Positions 47,401-59,600 of a DNA stretch of 64,000 nt are shown in pieces. Made by a program: the position numbers and the translations under genes. The notes beneath the pieces are model-generated. The model saw only the letters and a program-made list of their open reading frames with translations. It did no database searches and was not told the origin of the DNA. The DNA comes from Capitulum mitella (taxonomy: Eukaryota > Arthropoda > Thecostraca > Pollicipedomorpha > Pollicipedidae): contig CP099842.1 in NCBI GenBank assembly GCA_030062745.1, forward strand, positions 9,989,838 to 10,053,837. The letters are read 5' to 3'. Each line of letters starts with the position of its first letter. The first letter of the stretch is position 1.

Positions 47401-48196
47401 AGGTACGCACTGGTAAGTTATGGCATGGAAAAGTCGACTTCGATTTCCCTTTTCCGGCCATTATGCTGCAAAAACAAAATGAATGCCATTACTTTGTACT
47501 GAATTTAGGATCTTTCTGCGAGACGCCAGCAGAATATCACACTACCAACGCAGATTACTGAGTGGTAAACATACCTGACCGTGACTAGGATTAACATTTC
47601 ACAGGTTTGATGGGCCTCCAAAAGTTAATGGATTGATGATCGAGCCACTTCCCACTGACGAGTCGAATCTTGCAGGGGACATCTAATAAGCCTCGTGAAA
47701 AGGAAGGGATCGGGAGCTTCCAAAGGTCCTATAAACTCAAATTTCGTCATCCATTTTACGACCGTAAAACGGCTGGCGGACGCCGTGTATACTGTGCTTA
47801 AGTGTCTCTTCTAAGCATGATATGCTTTTCAGGCTTGCACATTCTTTCACACTGTGATGAATAAAATGCCATCAAAGTCAAAATGGACCAAAGGATAAAT
47901 GAAGGCTTAACAAACTACTGTCACAACCAGTCAAGATTTCTGTGATTATGCTGTTTGCTTAATTATAGAAAATGACTCAACAGCAAAATCTAGCACAGTA
48001 ATATCTTGCCTTGTGCAAATGCATGTCCTCCTTAGGGACCAAGGGTCCATTTACATCAAATGACCCAAAGTATACTGATATTCTTACCAGGTATTACTAG
48101 CACCACTTCTGATGACACACACTCTGTAATCCACTGGCCATATGTGATGACAAGCTTGGGGACACCATTGATGTAGATGAAATCACTTCTCCTCAT
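43748..48196 (-). CDS. LDAH: LDAH, lipid droplet-associated serine hydrolase
   Basis: Three exons join in phase to 314 codons: 48196-48088, 45101-44961 and 44442-43748. The family sits on lipid droplets and the ER and has an alpha/beta hydrolase fold; the Drosophila member is sturkopf (CG9186). Landmarks: VVLVIPGNPG oxyanion region (31-40), YYDKF, PVWGISHGGH (58-67), the nucleophile elbow GHSIG with Ser118, HLFPTVQRMRQSPAGR (141-156), a hydrophobic segment 168-180 likely used for membrane insertion, Asp250 in STHDPWVP, and His279 in RGFPHAFVLS. The Ser, Asp and His are spaced as expected for a catalytic triad and the length is close to the human protein's. The start chosen is Met at 48196, just before FIYINGVPKLV, where family similarity starts. 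An upstream Met at 48388 in the same frame gives no homology. The gene looks intact. Confidence 0.95.
44961..45101 (-). CDS. LDAH: LDAH exon 2
   Basis: 141 bases between acceptor TTTTGTTCGGCAG and donor AAAG/GTAAGC, phase 1 at both ends. Encodes NPGLIEYYDKFMANLFEELG through GHSLPEDIKKLPDLK, matching the loop after the oxyanion region in LDAH. Confidence 0.92.
45102..48087 (-). other. LDAH intron 1
   Basis: GT-AG intron of 2986 bases. It contains a GT-rich microsatellite at about 46670-46709. Frames within it (for example 45825-46377 on both strands) show no homology or splice support. Confidence 0.8.
48088..48196 (-). CDS. LDAH: LDAH exon 1 (coding part)
   Basis: 109 bases encoding MRRSDFIYINGVPKL through VVLVIP, ending CCT G at donor GTAAGA (phase 1). 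It lies in strongly CG-poor sequence, unlike exon 3. Confidence 0.88.
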
Positions 48197-51100
48197 CTTG
48201 AACAGATTATCTGAAAGTGATTCAGAGCAATACATCCACAGACCAGACATCAGACAAATACACCCCACAATCAGATGGGCAGCAGTGTTGACAAAAAGCT
48301 GGCCAAAACCAGTTATTATTTGTTTCAGCTGGCTAAAACTGGTGTAAAGCAGCCTCCAACATCTGACTGTTACATTCATTTCTTCCATATTCAGAATATT
48401 ATTACCTCATGTTGGCAATGTCAGGAGATTTAACAATGTTCACACTACTTCTGACTGCATCTGCTACAGGATTTGCTATTTAGGCAAAGCAAAATGAACA
48501 TGTGCTTGAAGGAGAATGTGTTTTTCAACACTGCATCAAAGCCAGAAAACTTGGGAACTGTAGTGATTTTTTGCCTTTTACTATACTTAGCCCAGCAAGT
48601 TGTCCTGGCCATTTTTCTCAACTGTCCATTTCTTATGTGGTGGCCTAACCCTAATTTCATGCCTTCCTAGTTCCAAATAATTCCAAATAATAATAAATAA
48701 TAATTCCAAATTTCATGACAATGAAAACAAACTGCAATGAAGTAAATTATGCATGCAATGAAAAGATTTGAAGGAAAACACTTAATGACGATGAACAATA
48801 TGTCTAGATCGTGGCATCTTTAAGTCATGGACAGATGCCCATTGTTACTTATTCAGTCTGGGCTAACAGTAATATAATGGCCTCCATACACAAAGCTTTC
48901 AAATGGACTGTGACCATAGCAACACATAAATGTTCCTTTTTTAAAGCAAACTGAATGTCCCAAGGGATTCAGACATTGAAGTAATCCAATGCAGCCCAAC
49001 AACTGATCAACACCTGACCAGACACCAGACTGGACTCCAGATTGGACACCTGAGATGGAGAGGCTGTACATGTGGACTTGTAGGGAAGCAAGCATAACAA
49101 AGTTACAGACCCAAATCCTGGCCACAGCAATAGAGGAGGCTGGAACTTCATCTGTTCTCCAGGTAAAACTCATATAATCTTACCTTACCTTGTCCTGTGA
49201 GTACAAAGAATTTCCAGGCCTACAAGGCCTCCATGACTGGGTCATTTGGAGTTTTGGTGAGTGGCTATTTGTCAAATCCACATATAGAATGCCTTTTTGA
49301 TGGGAGTCCAGCCTAGATTTGAAAGCAGTCAGAGATTGGGTCCAGACACTGGTTTGGGTCTTTTTGTTGGTCTTTGGCAAGGTTATGAAAGGTGGGATGG
49401 GAAGTTGTTTCTAGGATTCCCTTTTAGCCTTTTGTTGGCCTTTGGCAAGGTTAGAATTTGACTTTCATAACCTAAGGCTAATGACAATTAAACGAAAAAA
49501 CTCAGAATGGAGGAAACACCTTTTTGTGTTATGCACATTGGCCAAGGTTGGTAATATTAACAGTCTCTCTTTCATTGGTCCAGATTTATTTGTACGATTA
49601 CTCATTAAAAGCTTCATTATAGTCCGGCAGTTTGATGAGCAACGAGTGCGCGTGGCAAGATCTTTCTTCGTTTATTCAAGAGCAAAAAAATTTACTTCAC
49701 GCGCTTCAAATTTTTCGTAACAAAATGCCTTCAGGCGTGGAAACCTAAAAGTACCCAAAGTTCTCACTTTGCGTCTTGCCGGCATTGAGATATGATCACA
49801 AGCTAGTGTCATAAATGGCGTTTCTGAGACATAACAGCTCTGCTCAAAATTAGCTGTCAAAACAAAGCAGTGAGTTTCGGCAGCAAATCTAACCAATGAC
49901 CAGTGCTCCTCTCCTGACATCATGCAATGTCAGCATTTGTGATCTTTTCGTGTGAAGCGAAGTGCTGCTGACGTCCGCTGATGACAAAATGTAACTAAAG
50001 GAGGCTGTACCTTGGACCGATTTCCAACCAAAATACAATTTTTTGTCGTATGCAGGCCACTATTTGTTTTTTAATTTAGTTTACTTTAATGTGAAGCAGG
50101 ATGTTTAAAATTTGTATTTTCTTGTTAGAGTTCTTGGTAGCCAGGAATGAGAAATACATGGTGCAGTTAAGATCAATGTGGCGCAGTAGAACTGCTGTTC
50201 CATTTTACATTTTTCGTTAAGATCGAAACATTCATGTGACGCGGTCCGCTGCTGTAATACGCACCGAGCTCCCCGGAGGTTGGCTACGCTGTCCCAGTCC
50301 CAAAATTTTGCACCAACTATCTCTGAAAGTTCGAACCTTTCCTTTCCCCAACTCTGCCCCAGCGAAATATCTTCGAACTCTGCCACGTTCAGCTTACTGG
50401 GTGAGGTTCACACTGCAGTGTCGTTATGGTGCAAATTATGTAACATTGCCGAGATAAAATGACTAAGCGGTATTTTATAAAGAGAACATAATCACTATCC
50501 AGTAAATTATTGGTTCATATCTCAAGGGGGTTTGTACATACCTATGTTCTGTTGCATTCAGTTGCATTGCTGGGCATAAGGTGATAGCAATTCCAGGCAT
50601 TATAGTCAGGATAAAAACTAACACTGAGATTCTTTAGTCCGTTTTTTCCATCAAGCTACCATCCAAATGGTAACAAGCCAAACAAGCTATTTCAAAGGGA
50701 TTTAATAGCTCCAAAATCGATTTTTTCAGGCAGGACTCTACTTTTTACCTTTTTGCATCCCAGTTTTTCTTTATAAAGTGGCATTTTTAGAAGAACCTGT
50801 GATATAACTGATAGATATTTATTGCCATTTTATGTATAATATCTTACATACATGTATACATGATATCAGTGATATAGGTTATGATTTATGTATATATATA
50901 TATATATATAACATTATATATGTAACTGAAAACCAAAGGTGGCAGAGCAGGAGGCATGGGGGCACCATGCCCCTGGTGAAATTTAACATTAATGCTGTGG
51001 TTTTGTATGAGAAGACATGGCCCAAGCAGCCCATGCAGTAGCCAGTGCTCACCCTTACCAGAACAAGTTCAGTCCCTAGTGCTGATAACCTAGTGCCAAA

Positions 51101-51482
51101 AGGGCATTCCCAGATACCTGAATCAGTATGTGATTGGGCTCCATAAAGGCATGCTGTTAACATTGGTCTTTATCTCAGTTATGTGGCAGTTTTTATTATG
51201 CCCATTAGTTTGTATAACATCTTTGGTTATGGTATATATGGGCCATCTACTGTGATTGCAGAGAAGTGAAAGCATGTTAGGGTTAGGTTGGGCTGAGTGG
51301 CAATGGGCTGTTTTGAATTAGGTGGGGTAGGGTTAGGTGAGGTGTTATTTTATTATCGCCTTCATTTAATTTTGTATATTCTGCACTTACATTTTTGTTC
51401 CTGTGCCTGATGTAATAAGCATGTGGCTTGGTCTCCTGGTTATACAATGGTGCTCTGTTTGATCCTTGTAAATCATATAGTA

Positions 51483-51536
51483 AACTAACAGCAAACCTCA
51501 GAGGATGCTAACTAACAGCAAACCTCAGAGGATGCT
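51483..51536. repeat. 27-bp perfect tandem duplication
   Basis: Units 51483-51509 and 51510-51536 both begin AACTAACAGCAAACCTCAGA and end GGATGCT. They show no difference, so the duplication is recent. Confidence 0.9.
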
Positions 51537-51694
51537 ATGGCTGTGAACTCCAGTTTTTAATGGATCCTACAGGATGTAACATTTTGGTGCCTTTGAATGC
51601 CTTAAAGCAACTTCTGATGATTAATAAGGACTCATACTGTAGTTTTTATGCAAATTAGCTTTTCCAATTATATTGCCTCTCTGAGCCCAATAAA

Positions 51695-51717
51695 AGGTCA
51701 AATGAGGTCATTGACCT
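51695..51717. promoter_or_regulatory. Nuclear-receptor-type AGGTCA cluster (DR4 plus IR1)
   Basis: AGGTCA at 51695-51700, four bases, AGGTCA at 51705-51710, one base, TGACCT at 51712-51717. The last two form a perfect inverted repeat with one-base spacing, the ideal ecdysone-receptor/USP palindrome. The first two form a DR4. Binding is inferred from motif only. Confidence 0.45.
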
Positions 51718-52459
51718 CATTCCATGTTGGCCTTGATGTTGACCCAAGTGTGACATCACCTATGATGTCTTCAACACCATGGGTGACATTCATGTCTCAA
51801 AAACCATGAAACACTTCAAATGCTTGTAATCTGAAGAACCACCACCATTGTACTGTGATTTCTCCATGACATGCTCTTGAGAAACAGGTCATAAATTAGT
51901 GCCCTCTCAAGATATTGATATCATTGATATTAAGGTACCTCACATGCCTTAGAGAATACCAGAAGGCCCAAAACTGCACCAAAATTCATGTGTGGCAAGG
52001 GCACCTATTTGTCATGATGCCCAGTCACTTATCTACTTTCTGTTTGCCATGGTCCTGTCCACTGTATTGGTTTTCTAGTGTTTTGCATGTTGTTTATTGT
52101 TTTTGTGCTGGTTACCTGTTGACCCAATCTGTTAGTGAGATTATTGCCCATGGATGTTAAACTCATAATAACCTAACTAAACTGAATTAACTAACTAACT
52201 AAAACTCATCTATGCCAAATTTTGGAGTGGTTAAAACATCCATTCCAGGACAGGTTGTGAAAAGTCTTGGGAACATTATTCATGCTTCACTTCAAATCCA
52301 TGCCAGGGCCCATCCACCCCCTGCTCCCCCCAGAAATCAGCTGATCCTATGAATCATTTTGATGAGGCATGGCTGAAATGAAAGTATGTGATCTGTACTT
52401 GTTTCCTGTTCATGCAAAAGTAATAAAAAAAGATTGTACATGTCAATTTTCATCCTTTG

Positions 52460-52560
52460 GCATATGATGCTGCATTACATGGGTGCATTTTTTGTCTCTA
52501 GGCAACTTTTGCATATGATGCTGCATTACATGGGTGCATTTTTTGTCTCTGGCAACAACT
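52460..52560. repeat. 51-bp tandem duplication
   Basis: GCATATGATGCTGCATTACA starts both units (52460 and 52511), and each ends in TTTTTTGTCTCT followed by GGCAAC. They differ by very few bases. Confidence 0.9.
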
Positions 52561-53786
52561 TTTTGGTCTGTGGTTAGTGTCAAGATATACCTCAGAGCCA
52601 TTGTGGAACAGTGGCAGATTCAGCATCTCAAACACAGGTGGCAGATAAAACTTTTTGCTTATTTTTCACTCAGTTTGGCCTAATTGGCTGGGCCAGTTTC
52701 ATGTATGTGAGATGCTGGTTACAGTCTATTAGAAACATCAATGGCAAGACCAGAAAATCAATAAGATGGCAGTTTTGACCCACTGGAAGTGTCATTGGTG
52801 TATCCATAGGACCAAATCATAGCTCCCTTTTTCTTGTTTGTTCTCTTCCTTTTTCCTGGATATGCCCTGTCTGTGGATGGTTAAGTAATGTTGTAAATGC
52901 ATTTTCTTAAAAGACACTACTGCAGTGGAATTAGTGCTGCAAATCAATGGTAGGGGTGGACCAGAGACTGAGCTTCTCAATTTTTTGTGCCTAGTTCTGC
53001 CTTTGATCTTCATTTGTATTACCAGTACTGTCCATATCCATTGGTTCAATGTTGTGGTATGTGAAAACGTTTATTTTACGAGCCATGCTTGTTTTTGGCT
53101 CATTGAACCTGATTGAACTTGACGTTGCATTGCTCCTAAAATGTTCCGTGTATTAGCCTCTGGCAGCCGTGAAACATTTTTACATTATGAGGATGACCAT
53201 TTATCATAAATGCCAGTTATTGGAATCATTGTTGCTAAATATTGACGTGCGCGGTTGATATGTAATGAACGAGCAAGCACCCTTGTGACGTGACCGCGAA
53301 ATGGCTTGACATGTCTCCGAGAAACGCCCCCTGAAGCGTCATCCATGCCCTGAATGACATTTAAATTTTCGCATAATGTGCAAAAAGCATACATAGGAAA
53401 ACCCACCAAAGTTCAGCGTGGTAGATCGGACGGTTCGGTTGTGCCGTCGGCAAATTATCAAGGGCGAGGGAGACTGGAATTGACTTGACACATGAAAACA
53501 GGGTTAATGCTGGACATGTCATTGTTAATAGAGACGTGGCGATGTAGTTTGCGATGAAACACTAGAATGACTGCATGTTCCTTTTCTCATTGTGTAATAT
53601 GTTGTTTGGAACTGATGGACCCTGGTTCCAAGAAGATAATAAAAAAATAAATAATTTGGCATATCTCATTGGGACTCTGTTGGGAGGATGGAAGGGACAA
53701 ACATGCTTGAAAGTGTGTCACTGTAATACCTAGTTTTCATTAACCACCAATAGTCCTGTCCGTTGTAAACAAAAACTTGTAAAAGG

Positions 53787-53894
53787 CCAAGAGAAATTGG
53801 TGTGCCTTGTAGGTTTGGACCCGTTTCTTCGTCGCACAGCCCGAGAGAAGTTGGTGTGCCCTGGAGATTTGGACCCATTTCTTCCTCGCACAGC
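53787..53894. repeat. 54-bp tandem duplication upstream of TXNL4A
   Basis: Units 53787-53840 and 53841-53894 begin CC.AGAGAA.TTGGTGTGCC and end TCGCACAGC. They differ at several positions. A C run follows at 53894-53906. Confidence 0.88.
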
Positions 53895-54031
53895 CCCCCC
53901 CCCCCGCTGTTCGTCGCAAACGATGTATGAGACTCTTCTGCCACCAGCAGCTGACAATGTTGCTTCTTTGCCTTGCAGCGAGTTTTAAGTTGTATCTAGA
54001 GAAAGAGCCTAAAAAGAATAAAGCATAATTG

Positions 54032-54157
54032 TTTTGTTGATCATGTTAACGAAAGCTGGGCACCACGCTGCACTTGGTTGCTGAATGTGAGCATTTTTGT
54101 TGATCGTGTTAACGAAAGTTGGGCACCACGCTATAGTTGGTTGCTGAATGTGAACAT
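54032..54157. repeat. 63-bp tandem duplication just upstream of TXNL4A
   Basis: Units 54032-54094 and 54095-54157 share TTTTGTTGATC.TGTTAACG, GGGCACCACGCT and GTTGCTGAATGTGA.CA. They end about 130 bp before the TXNL4A start codon. Confidence 0.9.
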
Positions 54158-54288
54158 TTTTTCTTATCCCTTTGTTAAATGATTATCGCCTTTATAAATC
54201 ATACTCGATTAATGCATGACCACTCTGTTTATAGGCAAAGCTCCAGACGTGGTGGTGAGCCTTCGCCAGAGTCGGCCTCTGCGTCGCC

Positions 54289-54717
54289 ATGTCGTACATG
54301 CTGCAGCATCTTCACAATGGCTGGCAGGTGGACCAGGCCATTCTGTCGGAAGAAGATCGCGTTGTCGTGATACGCTTTGGCCACGATTGGGACCCGCAGT
54401 GCATGAAAATGGACGAAACGCTGTTCAACATAGCCGAGAAAGTGAAAAACTTTGCCGTCATCTACCTGGTCGACATCACCAAGGTTCCCGATTTCAACAA
54501 GATGTATGAGTTATACGATCCGTGTACGGTCATGTTTTTCTTCCGTAACAAACACATTATGATTGATCTGGGCACGGGAAACAACAACAAAATCAACTGG
54601 GCCATGGAAGACAAGCAGGAAATGATTGACATTGTGGAGACGGTGTACCGGGGGGCAAGGAAAGGTCGTGGTCTTGTCGTTTCGCCGAAGGACTACTCTA
54701 CCAAGTACCGATACTGA
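54289..54717 (+). CDS. TXNL4A: TXNL4A / DIM1, U5 snRNP 15-kDa protein
   Basis: A complete 142-codon frame in one exon. It is nearly identical to animal and yeast DIM1 proteins: MSYMLQHLHNGWQVDQAILS at the start, VVIRFGHDWDPQCMKMDE, KNFAVIYLVDITKVPDFNKM, YELYDPCTVMFFFRNKHI, MIDLGTGNNNKINWAM and VSPKDYSTKYRY at the end. The fold is thioredoxin-like without a CXXC redox centre. It is a core component of the U5 and U4/U6.U5 snRNPs, needed for pre-mRNA splicing. The length equals the family norm and I see no damage. The coding region has no intron here, whereas vertebrate genes are interrupted. A possible acceptor (CTCTGTTTATAG) at about 54234 would allow an upstream 5' UTR exon. The gene is tail to tail with the PHRF1-like gene. 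Confidence 0.97.
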   Translation: MSYMLQHLHNGWQVDQAILSEEDRVVVIRFGHDWDPQCMKMDETLFNIAEKVKNFAVIYLVDITKVPDFNKMYELYDPCTVMFFFRNKHIMIDLGTGNNNKINWAMEDKQEMIDIVETVYRGARKGRGLVVSPKDYSTKYRY

Positions 54718-56454
54718 GCTGCGCCCCACGGGAAATACGCTGCTTTTTGTGTGTCGAATGTAGGCCGTCGTTGAACGTTGAAATGTATCATCATCTGGCT
54801 GACAAAGTACAGCATTAGTGTCATTTTGACTTCGTTTGCCAGCATTTTCTTCAATACATGTTTTTACGAATCGTATACAGGTAGTTTTCTTTGTCAGAAG
54901 CTGTCGTTAGTTTGCTGTTGAACGATCGGCGTTGTGGTGGTGAACTGCCTTCTGATCTCTTCATGGAATTACGGCTGTGGCGTTTTTTCTCTGAGATGAC
55001 ATAATCACGAAGCGTAAACGCCGAGTTCGTGTGAAGGCGGCAGGGTCCAGACTCGTTCTCTGGCGTCTGCCACGATCCTGCGCGCCGGCGTCTACAGCGC
55101 GACAGTCAGTGCTGGCTTTCGGAGCCGGCTGACCCAGACTGGCGCTGGCCGAGGTCGGCAGACGCATGCCGGACTACGGAAAGCAGCGGCACGACAGATC
55201 CGCTGCAAGCGCGGTCACGTTTGGCGTGTTGGTCACGAAAGAGCAAGCGACATGGATGATGTCAAATGTCGCCTCGTTTTTAACGATGTCGCAATGTTAT
55301 GCTAAGAGGTTTCCAAAAACACGGATAATGTCCGGTCTCCAGGGCATATGGCGCATGAACCGCAGGTCGCGTGTCTCGTCCGGTAACATAACAACAGCCC
55401 TCATAATGAGCTAGTTTATTCTAAGCTGAGCTGCACAGACCACCCGGCGAATCTATCGACTGGGAACTTTTTGTCCTCGCCTCGGCGCACGTCTCGTGCG
55501 GCTGCGCGAGGCCTCTGCATGGTCATCAGTAGGCACGTCTCATACATTGCATGTGCAATTGCTACACCAAGGACACGCGCATTTTAAAACAATTTGGACC
55601 CACTTCAGCGGTACCGCACGTGCGTCGCACCACAACGCGCTATCACTGACGTCCTCCACAAGCCAAGGCACCGTCCCCCGCGCCGCTTCGCTCAGAGTCG
55701 TACGAAATAGCTTCGAACGAAGCTCTGATTAAGATAATTACGCTACACTGTGGCCTTTGAAGTCGTTGCAGTATCTGGACCCGAAGCACAAACTTTTTAC
55801 CCTTTGGGGATATTTATCGTCTGGCGGCTGCCACGTATAGTGCATATCAGTCTGCAGTGGGTACCATGCAGTGGTCGATCGTATGGCAGAGGCACACTTC
55901 GAGTCGATCCGGCCATTGGTTACCGAGAATAGTTGCCGTCCTGGAGACTGGTTTTGTGAGCTTTTTGCCAGCCCCGAACTAAAAAGCGCGGTTACCTACG
56001 GTTCCAATCTCGGATGAAATTCATATTCCATTCATTTTGGTATTCCATATTCCAAAATCCAAATGGAAGTCATATTTCAGATCAAATTCTTGTCTTGGGA
56101 CGTACACTGCGCGGCAGCCCAAACACTATTTGTACAACAATGTATTTTCTGGCCAATGCGAGCAACTCTCCATCCAAATTTCGGACAGTAGACTCGCCAA
56201 GGAGATGGGGTGGCGAGACGAATGAGGACAACGCCCACCCGCACGCTGACAGACACGGCTCTCGCGCATGAAAAAAATGGCGCAAAGCCAGCTAAAATCA
56301 ACACTATTGTACGACAATTCACCAGCCGCGTGCACATGTTTTGGCCGCGGTGGCTCCGAACACACAATCTCCGATAAATCTAGTAACAAATTCACAATAT
56401 AAATAGCACTAATTCAAAGCACTCATTTTAAAGGCGTCCAGTGCATCACGTTTG
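54718..56454. other. TXNL4A / PHRF1-like convergent intergenic region
   Basis: No exon recognised. A minus-strand frame at 54961-55167 and plus-strand frames at 55166-55932 have no homology. No canonical AATAAA was found close to either gene's stop. Confidence 0.55.
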
Positions 56455-56604
56455 TCACACTTTCGTCTTCATCGGTGTCGACGTGTTCGTGCTGGGCACG
56501 GTGACGTTGTTCTTTTTGTTGGCGTATTTGCACTTTTTCACGTAGCCGATGACGAGCGAATGGATCTTCTTCGGGTTGATTTCGCCCGACTTGCTGTGGC
56601 AGAT
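56455..56604 (-). CDS. PHRF1: PHRF1-like last exon, SRI-like domain second half
   Basis: 150 bases after acceptor CCATCCGCAG. Encodes [33 protein letters not shown] and the tail [13 protein letters not shown], with the stop at 56455. The [10 protein letters not shown] motif is diagnostic for the PHRF1/SCAF family. Confidence 0.95.
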   Translation of the reverse strand: MCHSKSGEINPKKIHSLVIGYVKKCKYANKKNNVTVPSTNTSTPMKTKV

Positions 56605-59600
56605 CTGCGGATGGACGGCCGGCGGTGAGGGTACCAGCGGGATCAACGTCGGCGCTCAGAGAGCTTCAACAGCCCCGGACGGGGAATGACGAGCACTGCG
56701 TAGCACAGGTCGGTTCACCACTGATCCTCTCAGACCTGCATTGGCTTAGTAGCTGATGCATGGTCGCAATGACTGATTCTCCTTTCTGTCCGTCCGAAAC
56801 CGTACAAATGCGTGCAGCTGGGCATCTTGTCACGATGCCCATCTACACGCACTTGCTACACTATACGCAAGCAAGCATGCTCGGCTTGGGAGAAGTATCC
56901 AAGACCAGGGTCCAAATCCAAGACACAAGCAGACCACCAACTCGCCAACTTGTGTTAATCCTCCCATCCCGATCGCAAACCAGACGCCACCAGACCGTCC
57001 CGCCCGTCCTCCTCACTACGTGCGGCCGAATCGCTCCCGTTCACCACCGGCCCGCACATACGCCAGCGGTCCCACTTTAACACGATACACCGTCGACCGC
57101 GAGGGGGTCGCGAGGGCACAGAGGCCGACTCACCTTGGGCACTGATTTCCGCAGGATCTCCTTGTACTGCTCCTTAGTGACAGTGCGCTTGTGGTAGAAG
57201 GGTTTCAGCACCAGCTTCACCTCCTCAATCACGCGCTCTTGTCGGTTGAGCTTCTTCAAAAACTGAAACCGATGACAGCCGGCACTTTTAATCGACCGGT
57301 GGTACAAATGCCGACGATGCCCTCTGCGCGTCAGACGGTTATTGTCCGCGAAGACGAGAGTTGGGACACTATTCATACCTACCAAGGTACAAAATATAAT
57401 AAGTCCACTTCTGTCACCAACACTGACATGTCAACGGGGCGAGAGACGGCTAATTCGCCTCTTCTGCTCCAGATGACACAGAACTCGACCCTCCACCAGA
57501 TCCAGCCAACGTTATGTTGTATCTACATATCTCTGACCGAGAAGGGTCGAAAACGATTTTCTCCTCCCTGCCGCATGCGTGCCACACAGAAGCGTGCTAT
57601 CCTTTACAACATCGAAGCTACGTCACTGTTCGAAATCCCCCAAATCTCCATCCACTACTGGTATTCAATGCGTTAAACGTGAAAACAAAACAGTGAGAAA
57701 AACAGCCAGCTCCTGGTCTACGGGAACCAACTGAGTCCTTAACTGCGGCACCAGCAAGGATCCCGTCGGCAAGCCAAGACACCTGTGCATGGGTCAAGCG
57801 TAAGAACACGTCAAACCGAAGCTGCCACCACAAAATAACTTTTGTGCATAAAAACAGCAACCTCGCCGAGCTACACTTTCTTCGCGGATAACAGCAAACA
57901 AAGGTCAAGGACACCAGGAACAAGGCGGGGTCGACTGCGGACTGCCGAAGCCTCGAGCGTACCTTTTCCTTTACCTGCATCTCCACGGCCGAATTCGGTA
58001 CGTCGTCAATGACCTTAAGGCTGTCGTCTCCTTCAGCTGCGGCGGTAGCTGCAGCGGCAGCGGCGGCAGCTGCAGCGCCAATCCTGCTGCCGGCTGCGGG
58101 CGGCGAATGGCTGGTTAACGGCGCCAACTGACACAGGCCCCAGCTCGTTGTGCGAGATAACATTGCCGGGCTCTGTATTCTCACTGGAAGTTGTTAATGA
58201 CCACAGAACTGAGCGATCTGAGCATCCTTAATGGCCCAGTCCATCTGTAAGTGGTAAATGGTTTCAAATCTCAATGCGTAACAACCCACACCACGACAAA
58301 AATGTAGAGGTACGGAATGAACAGGGTTCCTACCCGCTTATTCACATTGCAGCGCAAGACCGCTGGCTACCGCGTCTTTCCACATACGGATGACCCACTC
58401 CCTTCCGCACTCGAACCACGTACATCCATTACAACACCTAAAATCGCGTCACACACAGCAGCACTCACGTAGTTTGGCCGGCCGGCCGCGGGCCGGCGGC
58501 CGCCTTCCGGCCGGCGCCGGCGCCGCCGCCCTGGCCGCCGGCCTGGCCGCGCCCTTGGTGTGCGCGGCGCCGAACAGCGCCTCGAACCGGTCCTTGGGGT
58601 CCATGCGGCGGGCGCGGCCGGCCGGCGCCGGACGCGGAGGCTCGAACAGGTCGTCGCCCTCGCGCGAGTCGGGCGAGTTGGGCGAGTCCGGAGAGTACGG
58701 CGAGTCCAGGTCCATGTCGACCACGTCCGACGAGCCGCGCTGCCCGTTCTGCGCAGGCGGCGCCGGCGGCGCGGCGGCGGCGGCGGCGGCCGGCGCCGGG
58801 GCGGCGGGGGCGGGCGCCGGGGCGGCGGCGGGGGCGGCGGCCGCCGGTAGGTTGGGTGGCGGGCGGGATGTGTCCGGCAGGAGGCCGCTCAGCACTGCAG
58901 CGGCCGGCGGCGGCAGGCCGGCGAACAGGCTGGGAGCCGCCGTCTGGAAAACGAGCAGCACGACGGTCAGCGCCGACGAAACATCGGTCAGCCAAACCAA
59001 TAAACCAGGCAAGGTGGAACAATGTTCGCAAGGCAAGGCTGCGTACTTCGGTACTGACAAAGGCAATAAATAAGGGCAGAATCTGACAAAAGACAATCAT
59101 TAAACGACAAGACACGGTTAGATGGCGGAGACACGTTCCGGTCTCAATCGAAAAAGGGTGTATCGACACCACCCACGGACACCAGCCAGTCCGCAACAGA
59201 AACACGCACCTTCCCCCTCCACGCACACACCTACATACAAAGACGCAAGCCGCGCCCATCTGACGCAATCACGCAGCTTTTCAAGGCAACAGCACGCCTG
59301 CAGCCGTCGGCAGTCGACACTCACCGCTGTGGCCGGGAGAGTGAGACTGGAGGCGCGCTCCGTCTCGGCCGGATGTCGGGGCTCGGGAGGCTTCTCTGCC
59401 GGCCGGTCGCGCTGCTCGGCCGGCAGCGGCGGCGGCGGCGGCGTCGTCTCGGCCGCGGCCGGCGGAGGCGGAGGCGGCGGCGGAGGAGGCGGAGGCGGCT
59501 CGGGCGTCGGCGCCTGGCCGGCCGGCTCCGGACTGTCGAGCGCGGCCGGCGACGGCGGCGACTCGGGCGTGCCGGAGCCCGAGTGCGTCGGCTCGAACGG

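Larger units (their letters stand above)
48197..54288. other. LDAH-TXNL4A divergent intergenic region
   Basis: No coding sequence recognised. From about 47800 to 49480 and from about 50480 to 53060 the sequence is nearly free of CG, while 49480-50470 retains CG and may be a shared promoter. Small duplications occur at 51483-51536 (27-bp unit twice), 52460-52560 (about 51-bp unit twice), 53787-53894 and 54032-54157. A TA run lies at 50889-50909. Confidence 0.55.

Noticed and set aside
54961-55167. 68-codon minus-strand frame next to TXNL4A
   Set aside because: No domain, no splice site agreement and no similarity that I recognise.
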